A stretch of DNA of 64,000 bases from Abditibacteriaceae bacterium. Lineage in GTDB: Bacteria > Armatimonadota > Abditibacteriia > Abditibacteriales > Abditibacteriaceae. Shown here piece by piece: positions 53,247 to 61,393 of the stretch. Made by a program: the position numbers and the translations under genes. Position 1 is the stretch's first letter. Each line of letters starts with the position of its first letter. The notes under the pieces are model-generated. The model had not been told where the DNA came from. It made no database searches and was given only the letters and a program-made list of their open reading frames with translations. Location of the stretch: contig JAFAZH010000025.1 of the NCBI GenBank assembly GCA_019239895.1, forward strand, positions 62,001 through 126,000. Direction: 5' to 3'.

Positions 53247-54389
53247 CTATTTTGTCTTTTGAATCAGTGGCATTCCACATTTTGGACAGGTTTGATTCGG
53301 TTGGGTGCTGGTTTCTTCAGGATGCATCGGGCAAACATAAAGCGTATTCGCTGTCCCCACATTTGCGGCTTTAGCTGCTGCGCCGACTTTCAATGTAAAA
53401 GGCGCAGTGATAAGTTGGTCATGATGGCGGAACTGCGCCCAGATTTTATAGATTCCGGCCTTGGGGAACAAGAGGGGAAAGAAGACATCCGAGTTATTGA
53501 TCTTGGGCATTGCCCCTTTCTGCTGCGACAGCATTTGCAGCGCGGTGTCATTGGAGATGGGATGGGTGTGCAAATAGATATTAGTATCGGCTGAGAGAAT
53601 AACCGCATGGCCCATTGCACCCAGATAAGGCTGCAAGTCAGTCACTTCTTTCCCATTAGCATCTAATACATGAAAATGCAGCAGTGTGCTTTCCTCGGCC
53701 CTGAGTTGCGATGGGGGCACCAGTTCTATCTGATAAGCTGGGCCTGCTGCCGTCTTCACTTCTGTCTTCGATTCATCTTGCGGCTCATCTTCGGGCAACG
53801 CCGCAATCTGCTTGGTAATAACGCCACCTTTGGGGGCATCCGCAGTGATGGCAGATCGTGCCGTAGGCTCGAAGGAGACAGGCTGAGCATTGGGGGCAGG
53901 GCTGCTCACCACATTAAACTCGCACTGGGGCACTTCCTGGCGTCCATCTTTGGGGGTGTAATCGGCGTACAACTTATAAGTGCCGGGGCGCGGTAGCACC
54001 ATGCGGATAAGGAACAGGCCATTATCTTTATAATCGGGATGAATGTGATTAAACCAGGAGAGGTCTTTAGAAACTACGACGAGATGCATAATCTTTTCAT
54101 GCACCACGGTGAATTCTTTGACTGGTTCTTCCTGCTTCGTATCTGGGTTTTTCTTCGTTTTTAGGACTTTAAGCAACCAGATGGAAGGTTGCCCGGCCAC
54201 AATGCTGGCCGGTTGACTTTTAAATTCCAGCTTGGTGTCATGCGTATGCGCGCCTAATTTAGTTTCAGCGGGCATGGTGTAGCTGTGCCGACTCTGCACT
54301 GTGGCTGGATTGGGCAGACAGCCAGAGAATAAACTGCTGCCTAAGACAATCGCTATTGCAGAGCGAAAAAGATGGGACTTGATTTGCAT
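53247..54389 (-). CDS. Lipoprotein with heavy-metal-binding CPMHP motif
   Basis: 380 residues. The lipobox LFSGC lies at residues 19-23 after a signal peptide. The middle has two beta-sandwich-like repeats with HLVVVSKDLSWFNHIHP and HAVILSADTNIYLHTHP, both His-rich. The C-terminal YVCPMHPEETSTQPNQTC with CGMPL is the small heavy-metal-binding zinc-ribbon-like motif found at the ends of CusB-like and P-type ATPase proteins. It is probably an outer-membrane or periplasmic copper/silver-type binding lipoprotein. It stands in the same orientation as the efflux operon upstream. Confidence 0.82.
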   Translation of the reverse strand: MQIKSHLFRSAIAIVLGSSLFSGCLPNPATVQSRHSYTMPAETKLGAHTHDTKLEFKSQPASIVAGQPSIWLLKVLKTKKNPDTKQEEPVKEFTVVHEKIMHLVVVSKDLSWFNHIHPDYKDNGLFLIRMVLPRPGTYKLYADYTPKDGRQEVPQCEFNVVSSPAPNAQPVSFEPTARSAITADAPKGGVITKQIAALPEDEPQDESKTEVKTAAGPAYQIELVPPSQLRAEESTLLHFHVLDANGKEVTDLQPYLGAMGHAVILSADTNIYLHTHPISNDTALQMLSQQKGAMPKINNSDVFFPLLFPKAGIYKIWAQFRHHDQLITAPFTLKVGAAAKAANVGTANTLYVCPMHPEETSTQPNQTCPKCGMPLIQKTK

Positions 54390-54645
54390 GGTTTTAGCTT
54401 TGATCTGGTAAATTATCGCCGTTCATGGTGAGTTCTATAAAACAATTTACCAGATGCACTACTACGCGGTGGGATTTAGCAGGCTACGGAAGAGCGCAGT
54501 GCAGCCCTACATAAGCGCTAACAAGCCTGGCTTTGCGAGAAGTGGGCACACGCGGGCCTTTAGTCAGGCGCATTGTTAATTTGACTAAGTTCGGCAACAA
54601 GAGCATGGCTGTGTTAAGCCGTTCCCGTCCTCCTTCATGCCGTGC

Positions 54646-55341
54646 CTAACGTTCCTCTCTGGAGAGAGCCTGGCGTTTTTCCTCACGATGAAAAATTGTG
54701 GGTAAAGCCAGGCAGCCCCACAGCCAGGGAATGCCCACGGCATATCCTGCAATCACATCAGAAGGAAAATGTTCCGTGACAAAGACACGACTAAAGCCCA
54801 CTAATAGAATTGCAAATACGGCCAGGCTCCAAATAACGAGTTGCCGATTACGAGGAGCATCTCGCGTCAGCCAGTAGGCCATCATGCCATAAATTGTGAG
54901 GGAGAAAAACGAGTGGCCGGAAGGAAATGAATAGCCTAGGTTGGCAAATACTTCTAAAGGGCGGGGCCGGTGGAAGAGAGCTTTTAGTAACACAATCAAA
55001 GCCAAGCCCGCGACACTGGCAAACAACAAGGCCACTCCATCCGGCCAGAAGCGATGCGTTAGGCTTAAACCCACCAGACAAAGCGTAACGGTTAAGGGCA
55101 TACCATACTTACCCGCCATCCAGGAAACATCGGTCATTACTGCGTGCATGGGCGAATAGTGATAAGCCTGAAAATAATGAATGGCCGCCGCATCAAACTG
55201 GCGGGTTGCGCCTTCCGCTACCTCATGCGCCACCAAGACGAATATAAACATCGCGCCAATGGCAAAAAGAATCGCCAGGGTAAGCCGCGCCAGCACTGGC
55301 TTTAACAAAAGCCATAAATGTTCAGTTCGCGTTTGTTGCAT
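54646..55341 (-). CDS. PAP2-family phosphatase
   Basis: 231 residues from the ATG at 55341 (AAGGG upstream; an in-frame start at 55437 lies inside a repeat element). The three PAP2 motifs are in place: KALFHRPRP, YSFPSGHSFFS and SRVFVTEHFPSDVIAGY, with six membrane segments. It dephosphorylates undecaprenyl pyrophosphate or phosphatidic acid, acting on the outer side of the inner membrane. Confidence 0.9.
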   Translation of the reverse strand: MQQTRTEHLWLLLKPVLARLTLAILFAIGAMFIFVLVAHEVAEGATRQFDAAAIHYFQAYHYSPMHAVMTDVSWMAGKYGMPLTVTLCLVGLSLTHRFWPDGVALLFASVAGLALIVLLKALFHRPRPLEVFANLGYSFPSGHSFFSLTIYGMMAYWLTRDAPRNRQLVIWSLAVFAILLVGFSRVFVTEHFPSDVIAGYAVGIPWLWGCLALPTIFHREEKRQALSREER

Positions 55342-55353
55342 AAGCCCTTTTCT

Positions 55354-55497
55354 TTTCAACACAAAGGACACCAAGATGGCACAAAGAACACGAAGTTTGA
55401 AGATAGAAGATGGAGGATAGAGGATCGCAAGAACCAACTGTTTCTATCCTCGATTCTCTATCCTCCATCCTCGTTCTCTGTGTCCTTTGTGTTGAAA
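55354..55497. repeat. Inverted repeat, ACACAAAGGACAC family
   Basis: TTCAACACAAAGGACACCAA and its near-complement ending at 55497 enclose a TAGAAGATGGAGGAT-type inner repeat. It separates the RND pump gene from the PAP2 gene. Confidence 0.85.
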
Positions 55498-55508
55498 GGT
55501 AATGAAAG

Positions 55509-58500
55509 TCAATCTCGCTCAAACCACACATAGAGTGTTGGCAATACGAATAATGTCAGCACCGTGCTGGTCAAGAGTCCCCCAATAACGACCGTTGCCA
55601 ATGGCTTTTGCACTTCGGCTCCGGCACCAGTGGCCAGGGCCATCGGGATAAAGCCGATGCTGGCCACGGCAGCGGTCATTAGGACGGGACGCAAACGCAG
55701 CAGACAACCATCCACCACCGCGTTATGCACTGACTCACCCTGTTGGCGCAAATGGTTAATAAAAGTGACTAAGACCACACCATTCAGCACTGCTACGCCG
55801 AAGAGAGCAATAAAGCCAATGCCTGCCGACATGGAGAAGTGCATCCCCCTGAACAGGAGAGCAAGAATGCCGCCAGTGATGGCTAAGGGGATGCCAGTGA
55901 ACACTAAGGCTGCCTGTTTTAAGCTACTGAAAGTGGTGAACAGGAGCAGGAAGATCACGCCAAAGGTGATGGGCACGACAATCATCAGCCGGGCGCGGCC
56001 CGATTGCAAGTTCTGGAAAGTGCCACCATATTCGAGATGATAGCCGACTGGCAGTTTGACCTGAGCATCTACTTTCTTCTGCACTTCATCTACAAAGCTG
56101 CCTAAGTCGCGGCCCCGCACATTGGCCTGAATTACCACCCGCCGCTCGCCATTATCGCGGCTAATCTGCACCGGCCCTTCTTCGCTTTTTATATCGGCCA
56201 GTTCAGAAAGCGGAATACGTGCGCCACCCGGCGAGGGCACAACTATGCGCCCAATCGCCTGCGGATCATTGCGATAGGAAGCCGCCAACCGCACTTCGAC
56301 ATCATAGAGCGCATTGCCCTGCACAATATCACCGGCTCTCATGCCACCGACTGCGGCTTCAATGACATTCTGCACATCGGCGATGTTGATGCCATAGCGT
56401 GCAATGGCAGCGCGATTGATGTTGATATTCAGCACTGGCTGGCCTTCGGTCGTTTCCACGGTGAGGTCTGCTGCGCCGCGCACCGAATTAATGACATGGC
56501 TGATTTCCGTCGCCTTCTGGCCCAGCAAGGTCATATCGTCGCCAAAGACTTTGATGCCCAAGTCGGCATGAATACCAGTGCCCTGCACCACTTCTTCCAT
56601 GCGGTCTTCGATAGGCTGACTGATTTCAGTATTGACCCCTGGAAGATCACTCAACACCTCATCCATCTTTTTAATAAGGTCTTCTCTGCTGCTCGCCTGC
56701 TTCCAAGCGGCAGGAGGCTTGAGCGAGACAAAAGCATCGCTTTCACTCACTAACTGAGGGTCGGTTGCTACTTCAGAGCGGCCAATGCGGGTGATAACAC
56801 GATCTATTTCATCAGGGAACTTCTCCTTCAAAGTCTGTTCGAGAACCGTCGAGCGTGCAATCGCGGTTTCTAAGGCGATGCTGGGCGGGTAGTTGGCTCG
56901 CACTAACAGCGCACCTTCTTCCAACTTCGGCAAAAATTCCGAACCCAGATGCGGAAAAATGGCCGCGCAAATGACCATAAACACCAATGCGCCGCCTACA
57001 GTAACAAAGCGGTGCCGCATGGCCCATTCCAACGCTGGCCGATACAAGTCGGTGATATGCACCAGCACCACGTTCTTACGTTCTTCCCGCACCCGCAAGA
57101 AGAAGGCACAGAAAGCTGGAATAAGCGTCAGCGAAAGCAAGAGAGCACCCACCAGGGCTAAGATAACCGTCGCGCCCATAGGACGGAACATTTTCCCCTC
57201 TACCCCAACCAGGCTTAAAATCGGCACATAGGCCGCGACAATAATTAATTCACCAAACTGACTCGCTTGCCGCACTTCAACCGTGGCGGCTTCAATGGTC
57301 TCTAACCGCTCCGCTTCCGTTGGTACGCGGCCCAACTCATGCTGCTGTTCCGACAGCCGCCGCACACAGTTCTCCACAATAATCACCGCACCATCCACGA
57401 TGAGGCCAAAGTCAATCGCACCTAAGCTCATCAGGTTAGCAGAAACACCATAATATCTCATACCGATAATAGCGAAGAGCATGGCAAGTGGAATCGCGCT
57501 ACTCACGATCAAGCCCGCACGCAGTTGTAGCAGAAACAGAAACAAAATCACAATCACTAACACGCCACCTTCCACCAAGTTGTGGAGTGCTGTATCAAGC
57601 GTGCGATTGACTAACTCCGAACGATCTAAGAAACCCACCAACTTAGTGCCTGCGGGCATAGACTTCTGAATCTCTTTAACTTTATCCTTAACGCGCTCCA
57701 CAACCACACGGCTATTTTCGCCCATCAGCAGCATAGTAATGCCAACGACCGTTTCGCCCTTGCCGTTGGTGGTGGTTGCGCCTTCGCGGATAGCCGGGCC
57801 AATCTGCACCTGGGCCACATCTTTAATCAGAATCGGAATCCCATTCTTGGCCCCTACTACCACATTACGGATGTCGTCTAAATTGTGCATCAACCCAACA
57901 CCACGCACCAACTCCTGCTCATCACCACGACGAATGAAGGCTCCACCCGCATTCTGGTTATTGGAGGTGAGCGCATCCTGCACTTGCCGCAACGTGACAT
58001 CATGGGCCATGAGAGCTTGCGGGTCTACCAAGACCTGATACTGCTTCTCTTGCCCGCCAGAAGTATTCACTTCGATGATGCCAGGGACAGTGCGCAGTTG
58101 CGGCTTCACGACCCAGTCGAGAAGGGAACGCCGCTCCATCAGGTTCTGCGGGCCTTCTACAATGACATAATAGATTTCTCCCAGGGCGGTGCTGACGGGG
58201 GCCATTGAAGGCGGACTGGCCGTAGCCGGTAGTTGCTGTTGCACCGCCTGGAGTCGTTCAGTGACAAGTTGGCGGTCGAAGTAAATATCGGTGGAGTCGT
58301 CGAAGACAACGTTAACCTGCGAGAGTCCCGACTGCGACAGGGAACGGGTTTCTGTTAAATGCGGCATCCCCGACAGTGCAATTTCCATCGGAAAAGTGAT
58401 TTGCTGTTCCACCTCTTCGGGTGCTAACCCTGGCACTACCGTATTAATTTGCACCTGATTATTGCTGACATCGGGCACCGCATCTATCGGCAACTGCATC

Positions 58501-58592
58501 GCGCTCCAGATACCTGCGCCCACCACAAAGACGGCGAAGATGAGAACAAAGAACCTCTGGTGAATTGAAAAACGAATAATATGGTTAATCAT
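55509..58592 (-). CDS. Heavy-metal efflux RND pump (CusA/CzcA type)
   Basis: 1027 residues, full length for the HME-RND family. N-terminal membrane segment RFFVLIFAVFVVGAGIWSAM, then large periplasmic loops (MERRSLLDWVVKPQLRTVPG) and the membrane relay GAIDFGLIVDGAVIIVENCVRR, where the Asp residues mark heavy-metal rather than drug pumps. ILALVGALLLSLTLIPAF and the C-terminal GIGFIALFGVAVLNGVVLV follow. It exports a divalent or monovalent metal out of the cell together with the adaptor and TolC-type protein encoded upstream. The metal is not fixed by sequence. Confidence 0.93.
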   Translation of the reverse strand: MINHIIRFSIHQRFFVLIFAVFVVGAGIWSAMQLPIDAVPDVSNNQVQINTVVPGLAPEEVEQQITFPMEIALSGMPHLTETRSLSQSGLSQVNVVFDDSTDIYFDRQLVTERLQAVQQQLPATASPPSMAPVSTALGEIYYVIVEGPQNLMERRSLLDWVVKPQLRTVPGIIEVNTSGGQEKQYQVLVDPQALMAHDVTLRQVQDALTSNNQNAGGAFIRRGDEQELVRGVGLMHNLDDIRNVVVGAKNGIPILIKDVAQVQIGPAIREGATTTNGKGETVVGITMLLMGENSRVVVERVKDKVKEIQKSMPAGTKLVGFLDRSELVNRTLDTALHNLVEGGVLVIVILFLFLLQLRAGLIVSSAIPLAMLFAIIGMRYYGVSANLMSLGAIDFGLIVDGAVIIVENCVRRLSEQQHELGRVPTEAERLETIEAATVEVRQASQFGELIIVAAYVPILSLVGVEGKMFRPMGATVILALVGALLLSLTLIPAFCAFFLRVREERKNVVLVHITDLYRPALEWAMRHRFVTVGGALVFMVICAAIFPHLGSEFLPKLEEGALLVRANYPPSIALETAIARSTVLEQTLKEKFPDEIDRVITRIGRSEVATDPQLVSESDAFVSLKPPAAWKQASSREDLIKKMDEVLSDLPGVNTEISQPIEDRMEEVVQGTGIHADLGIKVFGDDMTLLGQKATEISHVINSVRGAADLTVETTEGQPVLNININRAAIARYGINIADVQNVIEAAVGGMRAGDIVQGNALYDVEVRLAASYRNDPQAIGRIVVPSPGGARIPLSELADIKSEEGPVQISRDNGERRVVIQANVRGRDLGSFVDEVQKKVDAQVKLPVGYHLEYGGTFQNLQSGRARLMIVVPITFGVIFLLLFTTFSSLKQAALVFTGIPLAITGGILALLFRGMHFSMSAGIGFIALFGVAVLNGVVLVTFINHLRQQGESVHNAVVDGCLLRLRPVLMTAAVASIGFIPMALATGAGAEVQKPLATVVIGGLLTSTVLTLFVLPTLYVWFERD

Positions 58593-58659
58593 GATGTGGC
58601 AATAGGGAATCAATAAGAACTTCCCGTAACCCCTGTACCTGAAGGGGATTAACGGAGAA

Positions 58660-59061
58660 TTACTCCTTCTCCCGTGGGGGCGGCTGGGTGGGGGTATGGG
58701 TGAGGCGCTCTATACAATGAACCTCAATCGTCTCCAACACCCCGTTCAAGTTGTGATAAATTTCTTCATTTAGAAATCGCAAGACCATGAAGCCTTGTTG
58801 CTCTAAGTAACTCTGGCGTTCGATGTCGTTATCTTTCTTGTCTTCGTGGCTGTATCCATCTAACTCGATGATTAAACGAGTAGCAGAGCAGAAGAAATCT
58901 GTAATGTAGAGACCAATCGGTTCTTGCCGTCGAAAGCGAAGGCCAAGCACCTGCTTGGCTCGTAACTTCTGCCAGAGCATAGATTCTGCTGACGTGGATG
59001 TTTGACGTAAAGATTTCGCGTGTATTGTGAGGTGATGAGGTGACTCTGTTCGGTTAAGCAA
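58660..59061 (-). CDS. DUF559 (PD-(D/E)XK-like) protein inside the efflux operon
   Basis: 133 residues from the TTG at 59061, preceded by GGGGAGGG from a repeat element. DUF559 pattern: SLRQTSTSAESMLWQKLRAK, RFRRQEPIGLYITDFFCSA with the catalytic Asp, LIIELDGYSHED with ExDG, and YLEQQGFMVLRFLNEEI. Vsr/MutH-like fold. Such genes are often scattered in repeat-rich intergenic DNA. Its position between an RND adaptor and its pump is odd and suggests insertion. A longer frame (to 59265) would be mostly repeat-encoded. Confidence 0.8.
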   Translation of the reverse strand: MLNRTESPHHLTIHAKSLRQTSTSAESMLWQKLRAKQVLGLRFRRQEPIGLYITDFFCSATRLIIELDGYSHEDKKDNDIERQSYLEQQGFMVLRFLNEEIYHNLNGVLETIEVHCIERLTHTPTQPPPREKE

Positions 59062-59065
59062 ACAA

Positions 59066-59233
59066 CCCTCCCCTAACCCCTCCCACAGGGAGGGGAATTT
59101 AAGCACCACTAAGCCTTTGCTCTTAATGCTATTGCAATTTACAGGACATCTGAGAACTTTATCTTTCTCCCAACCATAAAGCTTCTGAATCGAGGACTTA
59201 GTTCCCCTCCCGGTGGGAGGGATTAGGGGAGGG
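59066..59233. repeat. Inverted repeat, CCCTCCCCTAACCCCTCCC family
   Basis: CCCTCCCCTAACCCCTCCCA at 59066 and its near-complement GGGAGGGATTAGGGGAGGG ending at 59233. Its left end provides the purine-rich site before the DUF559 start. Confidence 0.85.
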
Positions 59234-59266
59234 TACATTCCTTTACTCCCTGTTCCTGGGCGCACT

Positions 59267-61393
59267 CTAATCCGCTTCCGCTCCCTTCATGGACTGCGCT
59301 TTGACCATGAAAGCTCCCTGGGTCACAATACGCTCGCCTGGTTTAAGGCCACCGATAATCACTGTCTGCTTGTCTATGGTTGCACCCGTCTGCACTTCTT
59401 TAGGCACGAATTCATTGGGCTTATCGCTTGCAGCGAAAACCACCGGCTTGCCATCTAAGTTCTGCACGGCATCGCTGGGCACGGCGAGGGATGTTGTTGT
59501 ATTGCTGGCCTGGATGCGCCCGTGAGCAAACATACCAGGGTGCAGCACGCCGGGGTTGTTGAGAACCGCACGGGCAGTGGCGGTACGGGTTGTGGGGTCA
59601 ATGGCCGGGCTAAGATAGGTAATGCGTCCGGTGAAGGTGCGCCCCGGCAGGGCATCAATCGTGGCTTGCACGATGCCGCCATAACGGACGCGGGCAAAGT
59701 CATTTTCGGGCAGGGCCGCTTCCAGAGCCACTGTGCTCAAGTTCACCACGGTCATCAGAACATTCGTGGTATCTACCATTGCGCCGACCGTGACACTGGC
59801 ATCTTGCACGACTCCGCTGATAGGGGTCGTCAGGGGCACCATAACGCTGCCACCCGGCGCACTTTTTAAGAGGGACAAGGCGTTTCGCGCGGCTTTAGCA
59901 TCGGCTTGCGCTTGCACATAGGTGGCGCGTGCGGTTTGCACTTGCACAATGTTATTTAGATTTTGATGATAGATGTTCTGCTCGCGTTGCAAGGCGGCAG
60001 TGGTAACGCCCAAAGTTTGACGCGCCCTGAAGAGGGCAGTTTGAGCCGTAGCCAGAGTCGCCCGCGCAGTGCTAATTTCACGGCGATTGGCGATGCCCTG
60101 CTGAAAGATAGCCTGCTCCCGTGAGAGGGCGACATTGGCTAAGCGCAACGCCGCCCGCGCTCGCTCGACTTCCGCCGTGCGCGTTCGCACATCGGCCTGA
60201 GCGGTGACTAAAGCGGCTTGCGCTGTCTGCACTTCAGTCGCGCCCATCACATTGGTAGAGGCAATTTTTCGCTGTCGCTCTAATTCCTGCCGCGCTGTTG
60301 CCTCATCGGATTGGGCAGTTGTTTGATGGGTAATTGCCTGGTCATAAGCTCCCTGCGCCGCTTCTAAATCGCGCTGTGAAATTAAGCCCTCGGCAGATAA
60401 CGCTTTAGCCCGCGCTAAGTTGGCACTCGTGGTAGTCACTTCGCTTTGCGCTGCCGCCCGCGCCGCTTGAGCTGCCGTCAGAGCATGTTCCGCCTGTTGC
60501 ACGGGCTGAGTTTGATAGGTGCCCGCAGCGGCTAACTGCCGCCGCTGATCTAACGCGGTCTGCGCGGCAGTCACGGCAGCATTCGCATTATCGAGGGCCG
60601 CTTGTGCCGCACGCAAGGCTTCATTGGCGGTGGAGGCATTGCCACGCGCCGTTTCAAGAGCCGGACTGGAAAAATTGCCGACCCGTGTCAGGCGCACCGC
60701 ATTGTCATAGGCCACCCGCGCCTGACGCACCGCCGTCTCTTGCGTGCGCACATCACTGGCCGCATCCACCTGCGCTTTGCGCGCGGTTTCCAAGGGAGTA
60801 TGCGAAAAGACCCCGGCACGGACTTGTTGCAGCACGACTTGAAGATTAGTCTGCGCATTTTGCAAACGCGCCTGCGCCTGGCTATACGCTGCCTGCGCAT
60901 CGCCGATGGAACGACTTTCAATGATGGCCACCGCTTGTCCGGCGCGCACCGCATCACCTTGTCCGACCATCAACCGCGCAATGCGTCCTGGCACAACAGG
61001 TGATAGACGCGCCGTGCTATTGGGGCTAACACTGATTTGACCATTGAAGGGAATCGTGGCTGTGACTTGCTGTAAGACAACTGGTGTGACGACAATACCC
61101 GCTGATTTGGCCGCCTCTTCGCTAAACGTAATGGCCTTGTCTTTGTCCTTGTCTTTATCGGCAGCGCCACCACCTTTAGCATCTTCGGAATCTTTCGCGT
61201 CTTTGGCGTCAGAGGCATCTTTGGCGTCTTTTGCATCACCTTCCGTTGCAGTCTTATGAGCCGGTGCTGCGTCATCACTATCGGGAATCGAACTTCGCCG
61301 ACCCAGCCAAAAAGAAGCGGCTACCACAACTGGCAAAAGGAGGCCAATGATAACAAATACGGGCCGATTTTTCGCAACACGTTCAGCCATCAT
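59267..61393 (-). CDS. RND efflux periplasmic adaptor with very long helical hairpin
   Basis: 708 residues; usual CusB/CzcB adaptors have about 400. N-terminal anchor (PVFVIIGLLLPVVVAASFWL), a charged low-complexity stretch of DAKD repeats (residues ~45-85), and a barrel-sandwich half with ARLSPVVPGRIARLMVGQGD. A very long alpha-helical region (~160-540) of Ala/Gln/Arg heptads follows, then the second barrel half, GKP and a TGATIDKQTVIIGG membrane-proximal domain. The helical hairpin is several times the normal length. It starts with a 4-base overlap of the TolC-type gene, so they are coupled. Confidence 0.88.
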   Translation of the reverse strand: MMAERVAKNRPVFVIIGLLLPVVVAASFWLGRRSSIPDSDDAAPAHKTATEGDAKDAKDASDAKDAKDSEDAKGGGAADKDKDKDKAITFSEEAAKSAGIVVTPVVLQQVTATIPFNGQISVSPNSTARLSPVVPGRIARLMVGQGDAVRAGQAVAIIESRSIGDAQAAYSQAQARLQNAQTNLQVVLQQVRAGVFSHTPLETARKAQVDAASDVRTQETAVRQARVAYDNAVRLTRVGNFSSPALETARGNASTANEALRAAQAALDNANAAVTAAQTALDQRRQLAAAGTYQTQPVQQAEHALTAAQAARAAAQSEVTTTSANLARAKALSAEGLISQRDLEAAQGAYDQAITHQTTAQSDEATARQELERQRKIASTNVMGATEVQTAQAALVTAQADVRTRTAEVERARAALRLANVALSREQAIFQQGIANRREISTARATLATAQTALFRARQTLGVTTAALQREQNIYHQNLNNIVQVQTARATYVQAQADAKAARNALSLLKSAPGGSVMVPLTTPISGVVQDASVTVGAMVDTTNVLMTVVNLSTVALEAALPENDFARVRYGGIVQATIDALPGRTFTGRITYLSPAIDPTTRTATARAVLNNPGVLHPGMFAHGRIQASNTTTSLAVPSDAVQNLDGKPVVFAASDKPNEFVPKEVQTGATIDKQTVIIGGLKPGERIVTQGAFMVKAQSMKGAEAD

